Positions 18,184-27,089 of a DNA stretch of 64,000 nucleotides are shown here, one piece after another. The number at the start of each line of letters is the position of its first letter. Positions within the stretch are counted from its first letter, which is position 1. The notes under the pieces are model-generated. The model was given only the letters and a program-made list of their open reading frames with translations, searched no databases and had not been told where the DNA came from. The DNA lies in NCBI GenBank assembly GCA_937900045.1, contig CALCEB010000066.1, positions 1-64,000 of the forward strand, in the 5' to 3' direction. The stretch comes from an uncultured Acidobacteriota bacterium (GTDB lineage: Bacteria > Acidobacteriota > Terriglobia > UBA7540). The position numbers were made by a program, and so were the translations under genes.

Positions 18184-18840
18184 CTATGAGTATCTGCCGC
18201 CAATGAGGTAGAGCAGGGGGAATAAAAAAATCCAGACAATATCCACGAAGTGCCAGTAAAGGCCGGCGATTTCGACGGCGTTGAACCGGTCCTTTGAAAA
18301 AGCGTTCCGCGCGGCCATGATAATCAGACCGGTAAGGACACCTACGCCGATAATCATATGCAGAGCATGAAGCCCCGTCAGCACAAAGTAGAACACCATG
18401 AATAGTTCCACATGCCTCGCATGAGGTCCAGCAAAATCAAAATTGATGCCGGGCGCCAGATGGTCAAGGTACTCATTCCTCCACTCGAAGGCAAACTTAA
18501 TGAACAGGAACATCAGACCAAAGATCAAGGTAACGACGAGAAGAGAGATGAGATGTTTCTTCTTTCCAAGCTGGGCGGCGCGAACGGCAAGCGCCATGGT
18601 CAAGCTGCTACAAATGAGCACCGCCGTATTCGTCGCGCCCCACACCACTTCCAGGTGGCGGCTTCCCACTTCGAATGCGGGTAGGTACATGAACCGGTAG
18701 ATTGTGTAACTGGCAAGGAGACCACCAAAAAAAAGAATTTCAGTCGCCAGAAACACCCACATTCCCAGACTCGCAGCTTGGTGTTGCTGCACCACATCGT
18801 CGAATTGTTCCGCAACTAAGGTAGCGTGCGCTTCAGACAA
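18184..18840 (-). CDS. ctaE: Cytochrome c oxidase subunit III
   Basis: This 218-residue protein has the heme-copper oxidase subunit III fold: [17 protein letters not shown] for helix 1, [24 protein letters not shown], and a C-terminal [20 protein letters not shown]. Subunit III stabilises the catalytic subunit and supports proton uptake. The start is TTG 18840, preceded directly by gaggatagag, a good binding site; no ATG exists before the first helix. It follows ctaD and precedes ctaF. Confidence 0.92.
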   Translation of the reverse strand: MSEAHATLVAEQFDDVVQQHQAASLGMWVFLATEILFFGGLLASYTIYRFMYLPAFEVGSRHLEVVWGATNTAVLICSSLTMALAVRAAQLGKKKHLISLLVVTLIFGLMFLFIKFAFEWRNEYLDHLAPGINFDFAGPHARHVELFMVFYFVLTGLHALHMIIGVGVLTGLIIMAARNAFSKDRFNAVEIAGLYWHFVDIVWIFLFPLLYLIGGRYS

Positions 18841-18994
18841 CTCTATCCTCCCTCACTCTGCGCCAGTCCATCCATCCGCTTGCCAGACAGCTCAGGATGG
18901 AGGAAGCAACCCGCAGACCCTGCAAAGTCCCTTTCCACCTCAGTCCTGCGGCAGAGCGCAATTCTAACGTTCCTCCGGTTCGATTCAACTTCCA

Positions 18995-20644
18995 TCAGGA
19001 GGCCGAAACCGTCACGGCACGATGCTCAGATCCATAGGCGTACGCCTCCTCCGTGACAACGGGCGTGCGCTCAAAGTTGTGGGTGGGCGGAGGCGATGGT
19101 GTCTCCCACTCCAAACCCTTCGCCTTCCACGGGTTGGGGCCCGCCGCCGGACCATATTTCAGCGAATAGATCAGATAAACAAGCGGCAATGCGTAGCCGA
19201 TGGCAAGGATTGAAGCCCCGGCGCTGGACATCACGTTGAGGATTTGAAAATTGGGCGGATACGTTGCATACCGGCGCGGCATACCTTCGAAACCCAGTAT
19301 GAACTGCGGGCCGAATGTCAGGTTGAATCCTACAAATATGATTAAAGCCGCCAATCTAGCCCAATAGTCGGAGTACATTCTCCCCGTCATTTTGGGCCAC
19401 CAGTAATGCAGCCCACCCATGTATCCCATGATGGCGCCGCCTACCATGACGTAATGGAAATGGGCAATGACGAAGTAGGTATCGTGGAGGGTTTGATCGA
19501 GCGCCAGGGTGGCAAGAAATACTCCGGTCAACCCGCCAATCGTAAACAGACCAATGAAGCCGATGGCGTAGAGCATGGGCGCCGAATAAGAAACGGAACC
19601 CTTGTAAAGCGTTGCCGTCCAGTTGAAAACCTTAACCGCGGAAGGAACCGCTACAACCATACTCATGGCCGAAAAAAAGACTCCGGAGTAAAGGGACTCA
19701 CCGGAAACGAACATATGGTGTCCCCAAACGATGAAGGAAATGATTGCAATCGAAAAGCTGGAGAAGGCCACAAAGGCATAACCGAAAACCCGGCGCCGGG
19801 AGAAGGCTGCAACGAGTTCACTGATTACCCCCATGGAGGGCAGGATCAGAATGTAAACTTCGGGGTGGCCAAAAAACCAGAAGAGGTGCTCAAACAGGAT
19901 GGGGTCGCCGCCCAGCGCGGGATCAAAAATTCCGACATGAAACAGCCGTTCGAGCACCAACAAGACCATGGTGATGGCAATGACAGGCATGGCGAGAACA
20001 AAGATAATGCTTGCCGCATACATGGACCAGATGAAAAGCGGCAGGCGAAACCAGGTCAGACCCGGAGCCCGCATCTTGTGAATGGTGACGATGAAGTTCA
20101 ATCCGGTCAAGATTGAGGAGAACCCGGAGATAAAGACTGCTAACGCAGCCGAGACAACGTGGCTATTAAGGTAACTGGTACTGAGAGGCGTATAGAAAGT
20201 CCACCCGGTGTCAACTCCACCGGCCGCCACTGAGTAAAGTAAAAGAGTCCCGGCAGCAACAAAAATATACCAGCTCAGCAGATTCAGGCGCGGAAATGCC
20301 ACATCGCGCGCACCGATCATGAGCGGAATCAAAAAGTTGCCAAGCACGGTGGGCACGGCTGGCGCCAAGAAGAAGAAGATCATGACGGTGCCGTGAATGG
20401 TGAACAACTTGTTGTAAGTGTCAGGCTCGACCAGAGCGCCTTGGGGTGAAATCAAGTTTAACCGCATCAGGGATGCTGAGACACCACCGACGACGAAGAA
20501 GAAGGAGGTTGTCAACAAATAAAGCCAGGCAATGCGTTTGTGGTCCGTGGTCAGCAGCCACGACTTGATGCCATAAGCTACATTGAGATAATTAACGGGT
20601 TCTTCCCCAACCGGCGGTTGAAGGGTTGCGCTTGCGCTCGCCAT
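18995..20644 (-). CDS. ctaD: Cytochrome c oxidase subunit I (heme-copper oxidase, aa3 type)
   Basis: A 549-residue catalytic subunit that reduces O2 to water and pumps protons across the cytoplasmic membrane. Diagnostic blocks are [10 protein letters not shown] (CuB histidine and the cross-linked tyrosine), WGHHMFVSG (two CuB histidines) and [17 protein letters not shown] (hemes a and a3 ligands). About 12 transmembrane helices are visible. The presence of HPEVY places it among A-type oxidases. The start overlaps the ctaC stop by one base (TAATG), a sign of coupled translation. Confidence 0.95.
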   Translation of the reverse strand: MASASATLQPPVGEEPVNYLNVAYGIKSWLLTTDHKRIAWLYLLTTSFFFVVGGVSASLMRLNLISPQGALVEPDTYNKLFTIHGTVMIFFFLAPAVPTVLGNFLIPLMIGARDVAFPRLNLLSWYIFVAAGTLLLYSVAAGGVDTGWTFYTPLSTSYLNSHVVSAALAVFISGFSSILTGLNFIVTIHKMRAPGLTWFRLPLFIWSMYAASIIFVLAMPVIAITMVLLVLERLFHVGIFDPALGGDPILFEHLFWFFGHPEVYILILPSMGVISELVAAFSRRRVFGYAFVAFSSFSIAIISFIVWGHHMFVSGESLYSGVFFSAMSMVVAVPSAVKVFNWTATLYKGSVSYSAPMLYAIGFIGLFTIGGLTGVFLATLALDQTLHDTYFVIAHFHYVMVGGAIMGYMGGLHYWWPKMTGRMYSDYWARLAALIIFVGFNLTFGPQFILGFEGMPRRYATYPPNFQILNVMSSAGASILAIGYALPLVYLIYSLKYGPAAGPNPWKAKGLEWETPSPPPTHNFERTPVVTEEAYAYGSEHRAVTVSAS

Positions 20645-21615
20645 TACTTTCTCTCCTTTGCCGGAGCCGGTTGCGCGCCTTGCGCGCCCGGCGTGGCGGC
20701 CAGGGACTTGATATAAGCAATGACCTCGAGGATCTGGTCCTCGGAGATTTGCCCTTGAAAAGTCGGCATGATGGGCTTATATCCCAGGACAATCTGGGAT
20801 GACGGATCAAGAATTGACTGCCGGATATAAGCATCGTCTGCGGTCACGGTCTGTCCCCCTTCCAATCTCACCGTCGAGCCATAAAGTCCCACAAACGGCG
20901 GAGCCTTGCCCGTCCCGTGGCAGGTGATGCAGCCATATTGTTCGTAGAGTTTAGCTCCCGAGGCTGCCATGGATTCGGTATGGTGCATTCCACCGCTCAG
21001 CCACTGCGCATAAGCGTCCCGGCTCATCACATCCACAAATCCCCGCATCAGGGAGTGCTGCGTCCCGCAGTACTGATCGCAGTAAAGATGGTATTCCCCG
21101 GTTTCTTTCGGGGTAAACCAAAGTGTTGTATAGCGATCGGGCAGAACGTCCATCTTCACGCGAAACGCAGGGATGGAAAAATCGTGAATGACATCCTCAG
21201 AAGTCATAATCAATTCCACCGGCTCCCCCACGGGGATGTGCAATCGATTAATCTCCCGGGGCCCCTCGGGATGTTGGAGCTTCCACATCCATTGCTTCCC
21301 CACAACGTAAACATGAACAGCATTCGCCGGCGGGCGGGCATTCCGTATAAAAAGCTCTACTCCCCAAACAAACACGACCGCCATAATAAAAGCGGGGATG
21401 ACCGTCCAGGCAATTTCAAGCGGAAGGTTTCCCTCAATCTGGGGTGGAACTTCATCTTCAGACCGGCGCCGGTACTTGATCGCGAAATAAAAAAGCAACG
21501 CAAAGATGAGCGCAGTGAAAAATACCGAGATGCCAATCTCAAACCACATGAGACGGTCCACGGCAGGCGCCAACGTGGAAGCTTCTTTTAGAAAATACGG
21601 CAGCAAGAGCGCCAT
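20644..21615 (-). CDS. ctaC: Cytochrome c oxidase subunit II with fused cytochrome c domain (caa3 type)
   Basis: A 323-residue subunit that accepts electrons at a binuclear CuA centre. Two N-terminal helices anchor it. The CuA ligands are seen as H144, C179, C183, H187 and M190 in [17 protein letters not shown]-terminal extension carries one heme-c site (C229-I-T-C-H233), with a candidate axial Met in PIMPTF. The fused heme makes this a caa3-like subunit II and could take electrons straight from ACIII. It follows the Sco gene and overlaps ctaD by one base. Confidence 0.94.
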   Translation of the reverse strand: MALLLPYFLKEASTLAPAVDRLMWFEIGISVFFTALIFALLFYFAIKYRRRSEDEVPPQIEGNLPLEIAWTVIPAFIMAVVFVWGVELFIRNARPPANAVHVYVVGKQWMWKLQHPEGPREINRLHIPVGEPVELIMTSEDVIHDFSIPAFRVKMDVLPDRYTTLWFTPKETGEYHLYCDQYCGTQHSLMRGFVDVMSRDAYAQWLSGGMHHTESMAASGAKLYEQYGCITCHGTGKAPPFVGLYGSTVRLEGGQTVTADDAYIRQSILDPSSQIVLGYKPIMPTFQGQISEDQILEVIAYIKSLAATPGAQGAQPAPAKERK

Positions 21616-21719
21616 TATCCTGAATCACCTCGAATTGGCAAAAAAACATCAACTCCGCACCCTTTTGGGGTGTCTCTTCCCTTAATGGCCCAGAGCTTCA
21701 TGGCCCAAGCCTCGATCGC

Positions 21720-22709
21720 CTATGCGGCGGCATGATGATGGCGCCCACCCAGAGACAGCACCAAGATCATGATGCCGATGCAAAGAACCGTCACAATGCC
21801 TGCAAGGAATAGAACCCGCTGGATAATCCAGCCATACTTTCCCGTTGCCGGATCATATTGGCAGCAATATAGAATCAATGCATCCACAGGGGACCCGATC
21901 TTCTCGTCGGACGCTTGTATCAAAGCCAGACGTAAATCCCGCTCCGGATAATTGAGGCCGTAAAGGTATTTTGAAACTCTTCCTCCCGGCGTCAACACGA
22001 TAATTCCCACGGCATGTGCGAATTGGTGGGTGTTGGGATCATAGTTATAGTGAAATCCCACCGCATCGGTCAGAGCCTTGATGGAGGTCTCATCACCTGT
22101 TAAGAAGTGCCATCCTTTGACGGCTGCGGACCGGCCATATAAGCCCAGGTAGAGCCTCCGCTTATTGGCAGCGATCTCTGGCGTGTCGTGAGGATCGAAA
22201 CTGACCGTCATTACGTTGAATTCCTTGCCGACCGTAAATTGCAACAACCTCATCGTCTGAAGCAGGCTGTTCTCCTCCATGGTGCACAGCATCGGACAAC
22301 TAAAATATACTAAGGAGAGGATCACCGGTTTCGAACCGAAGAAATCTCCAAGGCGCACCGCCTTGCCGCTAGCGTCCTGGAAGACAAGACCAAGCGGTAC
22401 TTGGGCGTTGAGCTTCTGGTCAATACCGACACCCCGCAACAGGGCCGGCACCTGCTTGGAATTCCTCAGCGCCTTGCCCGAGCCCGGTCCGGGACCGGCT
22501 TCACCTCCCACCATTTGCGGGGCAGATTGGAAAGCCCCAGAAGTAAAGGGCGGGGCGGCCACCGCAATAGCACTCAAGCCCAGCGAAACTAGAGTAGTAA
22601 TCAAGGCGAGAACCCAGGAAAAACTTTTGGCAAAGCCCCAAGTCTGCAAACTCCGCATCGTGGGTTGATGAGAGGAGCCATTCAATACCATTCTTTCTTT
22701 CGATCTCAT
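21720..22709 (-). CDS. Sco1/SenC-type copper chaperone for CuA assembly
   Basis: A 329-residue membrane-anchored thioredoxin-fold protein that delivers copper to the CuA site of oxidase subunit II. The metal site is C138-P-M-L-C142, in the context VYFSCPMLCTMEE, with a downstream histidine (H228 or H232). An N-terminal hydrophobic stretch (about 30-52) and a C-terminal helix (ILVLSL region) frame the domain; the extra C-terminal helix is seen in Sco relatives encoded with ACIII operons. Its ATG overlaps the upstream stop as ATGA. ATG codons at residues 7 and 18 are possible later starts. Confidence 0.88.
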   Translation of the reverse strand: MRSKERMVLNGSSHQPTMRSLQTWGFAKSFSWVLALITTLVSLGLSAIAVAAPPFTSGAFQSAPQMVGGEAGPGPGSGKALRNSKQVPALLRGVGIDQKLNAQVPLGLVFQDASGKAVRLGDFFGSKPVILSLVYFSCPMLCTMEENSLLQTMRLLQFTVGKEFNVMTVSFDPHDTPEIAANKRRLYLGLYGRSAAVKGWHFLTGDETSIKALTDAVGFHYNYDPNTHQFAHAVGIIVLTPGGRVSKYLYGLNYPERDLRLALIQASDEKIGSPVDALILYCCQYDPATGKYGWIIQRVLFLAGIVTVLCIGIMILVLSLGGRHHHAAA

Positions 22710-23185
22710 TGCTGTTGCGGTCCTTTAACACCCACCGGGGGCGGCCCAAAGTCGCCACGCGGCGTCTCAATGGGTGTTGAAACCCCAGGAGTCACTTGGC
22801 CTTCCGGCCGGGCGGGTAATCCCTTTTGAAGCACCAGGGCCATGGCGCGGTCGATGGGAATCCGGACCGTCCCTTGCTTCGGATCAACCCAGCCATAAGA
22901 ATTCAGCATCTTGGTCTGCTGCTCCATATAATGTTCGTAGTCAGCAGGGTCTGAGACCAGAAGATGGGGCTTGGGAGGAATCTGGTTGGCATTTTCGAAA
23001 GGGCTTGCGCGCCGGTGCGCATTCCCCGCATGAATCGAATAACGGAACAAAGCCTCCGTCACCACAAAACCGAACAAAACCATAGCCGCCAAGACAAGAC
23101 CAAAGATGGCCAACTTATTGACGTCGGCGTCCTTCGTCTCATGGCCTACGGCTGCGGCGCCAGCGGAAAGATGAACTTCACTCAT
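22706..23185 (-). CDS. Small membrane protein of the ACIII/oxidase operon (function unknown)
   Basis: A 159-residue protein with one transmembrane helix (LAIFGLVLAAMVLFGFVVTEALF) near the N-terminus and a soluble, proline-rich C-terminal part. That part holds the block SYGWVDPKQGTVRIPIDRAM, which I associate with small proteins encoded between ACIII and oxidase genes. The start at ATG 23185 is set by an aaggag site nine bases away. It overlaps actF by 8 bases and the Sco gene by 4, so it is firmly part of the operon and may be an accessory subunit. Confidence 0.75.
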   Translation of the reverse strand: MSEVHLSAGAAAVGHETKDADVNKLAIFGLVLAAMVLFGFVVTEALFRYSIHAGNAHRRASPFENANQIPPKPHLLVSDPADYEHYMEQQTKMLNSYGWVDPKQGTVRIPIDRAMALVLQKGLPARPEGQVTPGVSTPIETPRGDFGPPPVGVKGPQQQ

Positions 23186-24350
23186 GTTGCAGCACTCCTT
23201 GGAAGCGTGGATCATTCAGCGGCAACAAGGGTCTCGACTTCAATTGGGAAAGAAATAGGGCGACCCAGATGCCTCCGACCCCCATGATCGCCACCCAGTC
23301 CGTCCAGTGGAAGTGCGGTCCGGTCTTGTCATAGGCGGGCACCATCAGCCAGAACAAATCCACAATGCTGACCACAAACAGCAGCGCGGCTGCGATTGAC
23401 AGCAGACGCTTTTGGTAGGTGACCACACGTTGCAAGAGGAGCAGGAACGGCACTGCAAAATGGAATACGATCAGAAACAGGGCAACCCACGCCCACCCGC
23501 CGTTGGCGCGGACCACATACCAGGGAATTTCATTCTGTAAGTTGCCGGCCCAAATGATCAGGAACTGCGCAAAGGAAAGGTACGCCCACAGAATGGTAAA
23601 CACCAGAAGAAGGTTCCCGAAATCATGAAAGCGGTCAGGCACCAAGACCTTGGACAAGGGCTCGCGGTCGGAAAGCAACATCGCCACAATCGTCATCAAG
23701 GACATTGCCCCCACGGCCTCGGTGATCACAAACATCATTCCATAGATCGTCGAAAACCAGTGAGGCTCGAGCGACATAATCCAGTCGATCCCCGCCCAGC
23801 TCACCGTAAATCCATAGATCACCAGGCCAGGTCCACTGAGGTTCCGCATTTTCTTGATCAGTTCCGGCTCTCCGGTCTGGTCCTGCTCTGTGGACCACTT
23901 GACCAGAAAATAGCCAATTACAATCCAAAGCGCGAAGTAAATGATCGTGCGGATCACAAAGAATGGAACGTTGAGGTACGGTTCCTTGTATTTCAGAATG
24001 GGGTCCGCCGCAACGGCTGCAGGTTGCGCCCAAAGATAGAGATGGCGCAGGCCAAGGAGGACGGGAATAAAAAAAATGGCCATCCATCCGATGGTCTTGG
24101 CCCCAGATTCCAGTGGCCGCCGCAATACAAAGCCCCATCGTCCGGCTACCAGGTGGTGGAGCATCAGGATCCCCATCGAGGCCAGCCCGATTCCAATCCA
24201 GAAAACGAAGCCCAGAAGATAAGACCTGAAGAATTGCGTGGGCTGAATGAAATATTCCACCGCGCACAAGGCGAGGCCAATCAGGCCCAACGCCAAAGCA
24301 ATCTGCCGGGGGCGGGAAAGTTCGGGTTGGAGCGATTCGCTGGAGGTCAT
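23178..24350 (-). CDS. actF: Alternative complex III subunit ActF (NrfD-like membrane subunit)
   Basis: A 390-residue polytopic membrane protein with about ten helices. It resembles the second quinol-binding-type subunit of alternative complex III, which oxidises menaquinol in place of a bc1 complex. Typical blocks are SYLLGFVFWIGIGLASMGILMLHHLVAGRWG and IDWIMSLEPHWFSTIYGM. It overlaps actE by four bases (ATGA) and is followed by the small membrane protein. Assignment rests on helix pattern, these blocks and operon position after actE. Confidence 0.9.
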   Translation of the reverse strand: MTSSESLQPELSRPRQIALALGLIGLALCAVEYFIQPTQFFRSYLLGFVFWIGIGLASMGILMLHHLVAGRWGFVLRRPLESGAKTIGWMAIFFIPVLLGLRHLYLWAQPAAVAADPILKYKEPYLNVPFFVIRTIIYFALWIVIGYFLVKWSTEQDQTGEPELIKKMRNLSGPGLVIYGFTVSWAGIDWIMSLEPHWFSTIYGMMFVITEAVGAMSLMTIVAMLLSDREPLSKVLVPDRFHDFGNLLLVFTILWAYLSFAQFLIIWAGNLQNEIPWYVVRANGGWAWVALFLIVFHFAVPFLLLLQRVVTYQKRLLSIAAALLFVVSIVDLFWLMVPAYDKTGPHFHWTDWVAIMGVGGIWVALFLSQLKSRPLLPLNDPRFQGVLQHE

Positions 24351-24943
24351 TTTCCCTTTTCCGAAAGGAGCTGTGGGCGCTCAGTGGCCGGCACATTATC
24401 AATCGTAGAAGCCTGACTCAACTGCAGAGCGCGAATATAGGCCGCGATACGCCAGCGGTCTTTCACCGGGACGCGCTCGGCGTAACTGTACATGGTGCCG
24501 TATCCGTTGGTCATTACATCAAAGAAATGTCCAACCGGCGCCTGCACCAACCGTTGGACATGGAACGAAGGCGGTGGCGGAAACCCTCGCCGCACCACTG
24601 TTCCTCTGCCACTACCGGTGTAATCGTGGCAAGGCGTACAGTAAATATTGTACCGCTCCCGGCCCCTCTCGAGATCCTTCTGAGTGATTGGAAACGGGAA
24701 AACGTCCGCCAACTGGCCATTGATCTTTCCCGTATAGAGCAACTCATCGGTGCGAAGCTCGCCGCGAGCCACCGTCCCCGGCACGGCGGGCCGCTCCGAG
24801 CGTCCATCCGCAAAAAAATTGGTGGGAGCCAGAGGATCATAGCGCGGCTGGACGTGCATATCGTTCCGGCAGGCCGAAAGAGCAACAACGGCCAAGAAGG
24901 TGCAAGGCAAACCCGCTTTCGAAATGAGGCGGCGCCGCCACAA
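24347..24943 (-). CDS. actE: Alternative complex III subunit ActE (monoheme cytochrome c lipoprotein)
   Basis: A cytochrome c subunit that passes electrons out of ACIII. It has one heme-c site (Y-C-T-P-C-H) and the ACIII-typical stretch DMHVQPRYDPLAPTNFF directly after a lipobox (ALSAC). The frame is open up to 25087. TTG 24943 with an aagggg site is chosen because it puts a normal short signal peptide (WRRRLISKAGLPCTFLAVVALSAC) at the N-terminus. ATG 25054 also has an aagga site but would add 37 residues in front of the signal peptide. The heme domain is certain; the start is not. Confidence 0.85.
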   Translation of the reverse strand: MWRRRLISKAGLPCTFLAVVALSACRNDMHVQPRYDPLAPTNFFADGRSERPAVPGTVARGELRTDELLYTGKINGQLADVFPFPITQKDLERGRERYNIYCTPCHDYTGSGRGTVVRRGFPPPPSFHVQRLVQAPVGHFFDVMTNGYGTMYSYAERVPVKDRWRIAAYIRALQLSQASTIDNVPATERPQLLSEKGK

Positions 24944-25087
24944 GCCGCCGCACCCCTTGAGGAGAGCAGAAGTAGGATGATTGCATGACGGAACGAATTC
25001 CGCCCCATGAGAATTACGAATGAGTTTCCACAATTTCAAGTGTCCCAACTCCATCCAGCAGGTCCTTAACTCTGAACCTTGCTGCAC

Positions 25088-25636
25088 TTATACTGGCACT
25101 TCGCTGACGCCCTTGGGGCTCAAGGATTGCAAGAACTCTTTGGTCCTTTCCCGGTCAAACTTCTTGTCCCGCGCCTTGATACACAGAAAGAACTTGGTGC
25201 GGCTGGCGAGCTCAAACCGGGACACGTTAAAGACCGGATGATAGGGCGTCGGAAGGCCGTCAAGAATCAGCATTCCAAAAACACAGGAGACCGCCGCGCA
25301 AAGGACTGTCAACTCAAATGTGATCGGAATGAATGAGGGCCAACTGTAGTAAGGCTTTCCGCCGATATTGAGGGGGTAGCCGAACACATTGGGATAAACC
25401 TGCAGAAAGAACCCGCCAAAGCAGCCGATGAATCCTCCAATCAAGGTAATCATGGGCAATCGAGTCTTTGGAAAACCCACCGCCTCAGCGAGGCCTTCCA
25501 CCGGAAACGGGGCGTAGGCATCGAGTTCCCGGTAGCCCGCCTCAGAAGCAGTGCGGGCGCTCTTCACGAGCTCCTCGGCACTGTCAAACTCTGCCATGAG
25601 CCCATACATCGTATTTTGCCTGGTCGATTCGCTCAT
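25088..25636 (-). CDS. actD: Alternative complex III subunit ActD (DUF3341)
   Basis: A 182-residue membrane subunit of ACIII. An N-terminal soluble part (MYGLMAEFDSAEELVKSARTASEAGYRELDAYAPFPVEGL) is followed by two transmembrane helices, the pattern of the DUF3341 family. The sequence YPLNIGGKPYYSWPSFIPITFE between and after the helices is typical. The frame is open to 25675, but ATG 25636 gives the usual short N-terminus. It sits between actC and actE, as in other ACIII operons. Confidence 0.9.
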   Translation of the reverse strand: MSESTRQNTMYGLMAEFDSAEELVKSARTASEAGYRELDAYAPFPVEGLAEAVGFPKTRLPMITLIGGFIGCFGGFFLQVYPNVFGYPLNIGGKPYYSWPSFIPITFELTVLCAAVSCVFGMLILDGLPTPYHPVFNVSRFELASRTKFFLCIKARDKKFDRERTKEFLQSLSPKGVSEVPV

Positions 25637-25696
25637 AAAAACCCAATCCTGATGGCGGGCTCGCCGCCCCCTCACTCGAAGGGACGGACAGCAGGC

Positions 25697-27088
25697 TCAG
25701 TGCGCACTCTCCTCTACCGTCTTATGGACCAACTCCCTCACCTCAAAAATGGAGATAGCAGGCATCACCCGGATGAATAAATAAAATAGCGTCAGGAACA
25801 AACCCATGGAACCGGTCAGGACGGCCCAGTCCCACTTGGTGGGATAATACATGCCCCACGCAGAAGGCATGAAATCCCGGTGCAAGCTGGTTACTACAAT
25901 AATAAACCGCTCGAGCCACATTCCAATCTGCACCGTGGTCGCGATTAAGAACAGGGAAACGGTATTGGTGCGGATCTTGTGAGACCAGAGGAAAGTCATG
26001 GGAATAACGATATTGCAAGCCACCAGCAGCCAGTACCAAGGAGCATACGGGCCCGTCATCCGGTTCATCATCATGTACCGCTCATACTGGTCGCCGCTAT
26101 AGAAAGCCATAAACGTTTCCATCACGTAGCTATAGGTAACAATGAAACCAGTGGCCAAGAGCAGCTTCGCCATGTTGTTCAAATGGCGCTCAGTGATGAA
26201 CGCTTCGAGGTGGTAGAACTTTCGAAGAGGGATGCCCAACATGACCACCATTGCGAAACCTGAGTAAATGGCCCCTGCTACGAAGTAAGGCGGAAAGATC
26301 GTGCTGTGCCAGCCCGGAACCAGAGCGATCGTAAAGTCGAAGCTCACCACCGTGTGTACAGAAACCACCAGCGGGGTTGCAATACCCGCGAGCAGTAAGG
26401 ATGCCGTTTCATGCCGCTTCCAATGGACGGCCGATCCTCTCCACCCCATCGATAACATTCCGTAAATCTTTTTAACAAACAGGTTCTTGGCTTTATCTCG
26501 AAACGTCCCGAAATCCGGAATCAGCCCGGTGTACCAAAAGAGCAACGAGACCGTAAAATAAGTGGACACTGCAAAGACGTCCCAAACCAGCGGACTGCGA
26601 AATTGGGGCCACACCCCCATCGTGTCCGGGTAGGGGAACATCCAGTAAAACAGCCAGGGACGGCCCATGTGCAGCAGAGGAAACATACCCGCGCACATCA
26701 CTGCAAAAATAGTCATCGCTTCCGCAAAACGGTTGATGGAGGTGCGCCACTTCTGCCGCATCAGCAGGAGGAACGCCGAGATCAGGGTGCCGGCATGTCC
26801 AATTCCAATCCACCAAACGAAGTTGACGATGGCAAATCCCCAGGCGATGGGGACATTGATTCCCCAAATCCCGACGCCAACGGCGAACAGATAACTGATC
26901 GCCATATTCAGGATCAGTACAAAGATGATGGCAATCCCAAAACCCAGGAACCAACCCTTGGGAGTTTTCTCGGTCAGCACGATGCCGCCGATTTTGTCGG
27001 TCACCGAGGCATAACTCTGCCCAGCGCCAATCCAAGGGCTCTCAGGCGTGACGAGTGACGGCTTTTCCTCGATCACAGGGTCCATCAT
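25697..27088 (-). CDS. actC: Alternative complex III subunit ActC (NrfD/PsrC-like quinol-binding membrane subunit)
   Basis: A 463-residue membrane protein with about ten helices, of the NrfD/PsrC family, and the likely menaquinol oxidation site of ACIII. The N-terminal half carries INVPIAWGFAIVNFVWWIGIGHAGTLISA, a hallmark of the family. The ATG lies two bases after the actB stop, with an aaggag site inside actB, so the genes are translationally linked. A second ATG follows immediately (27085). Confidence 0.93.
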   Translation of the reverse strand: MMDPVIEEKPSLVTPESPWIGAGQSYASVTDKIGGIVLTEKTPKGWFLGFGIAIIFVLILNMAISYLFAVGVGIWGINVPIAWGFAIVNFVWWIGIGHAGTLISAFLLLMRQKWRTSINRFAEAMTIFAVMCAGMFPLLHMGRPWLFYWMFPYPDTMGVWPQFRSPLVWDVFAVSTYFTVSLLFWYTGLIPDFGTFRDKAKNLFVKKIYGMLSMGWRGSAVHWKRHETASLLLAGIATPLVVSVHTVVSFDFTIALVPGWHSTIFPPYFVAGAIYSGFAMVVMLGIPLRKFYHLEAFITERHLNNMAKLLLATGFIVTYSYVMETFMAFYSGDQYERYMMMNRMTGPYAPWYWLLVACNIVIPMTFLWSHKIRTNTVSLFLIATTVQIGMWLERFIIVVTSLHRDFMPSAWGMYYPTKWDWAVLTGSMGLFLTLFYLFIRVMPAISIFEVRELVHKTVEESAH

Positions 27089-27089
27089 G

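Noticed and set aside
23625..24416. A 263-codon frame opposite actF
   Set aside because: It is a shadow of a polytopic membrane protein; it is hydrophilic and His/Asn-rich, without family resemblance.
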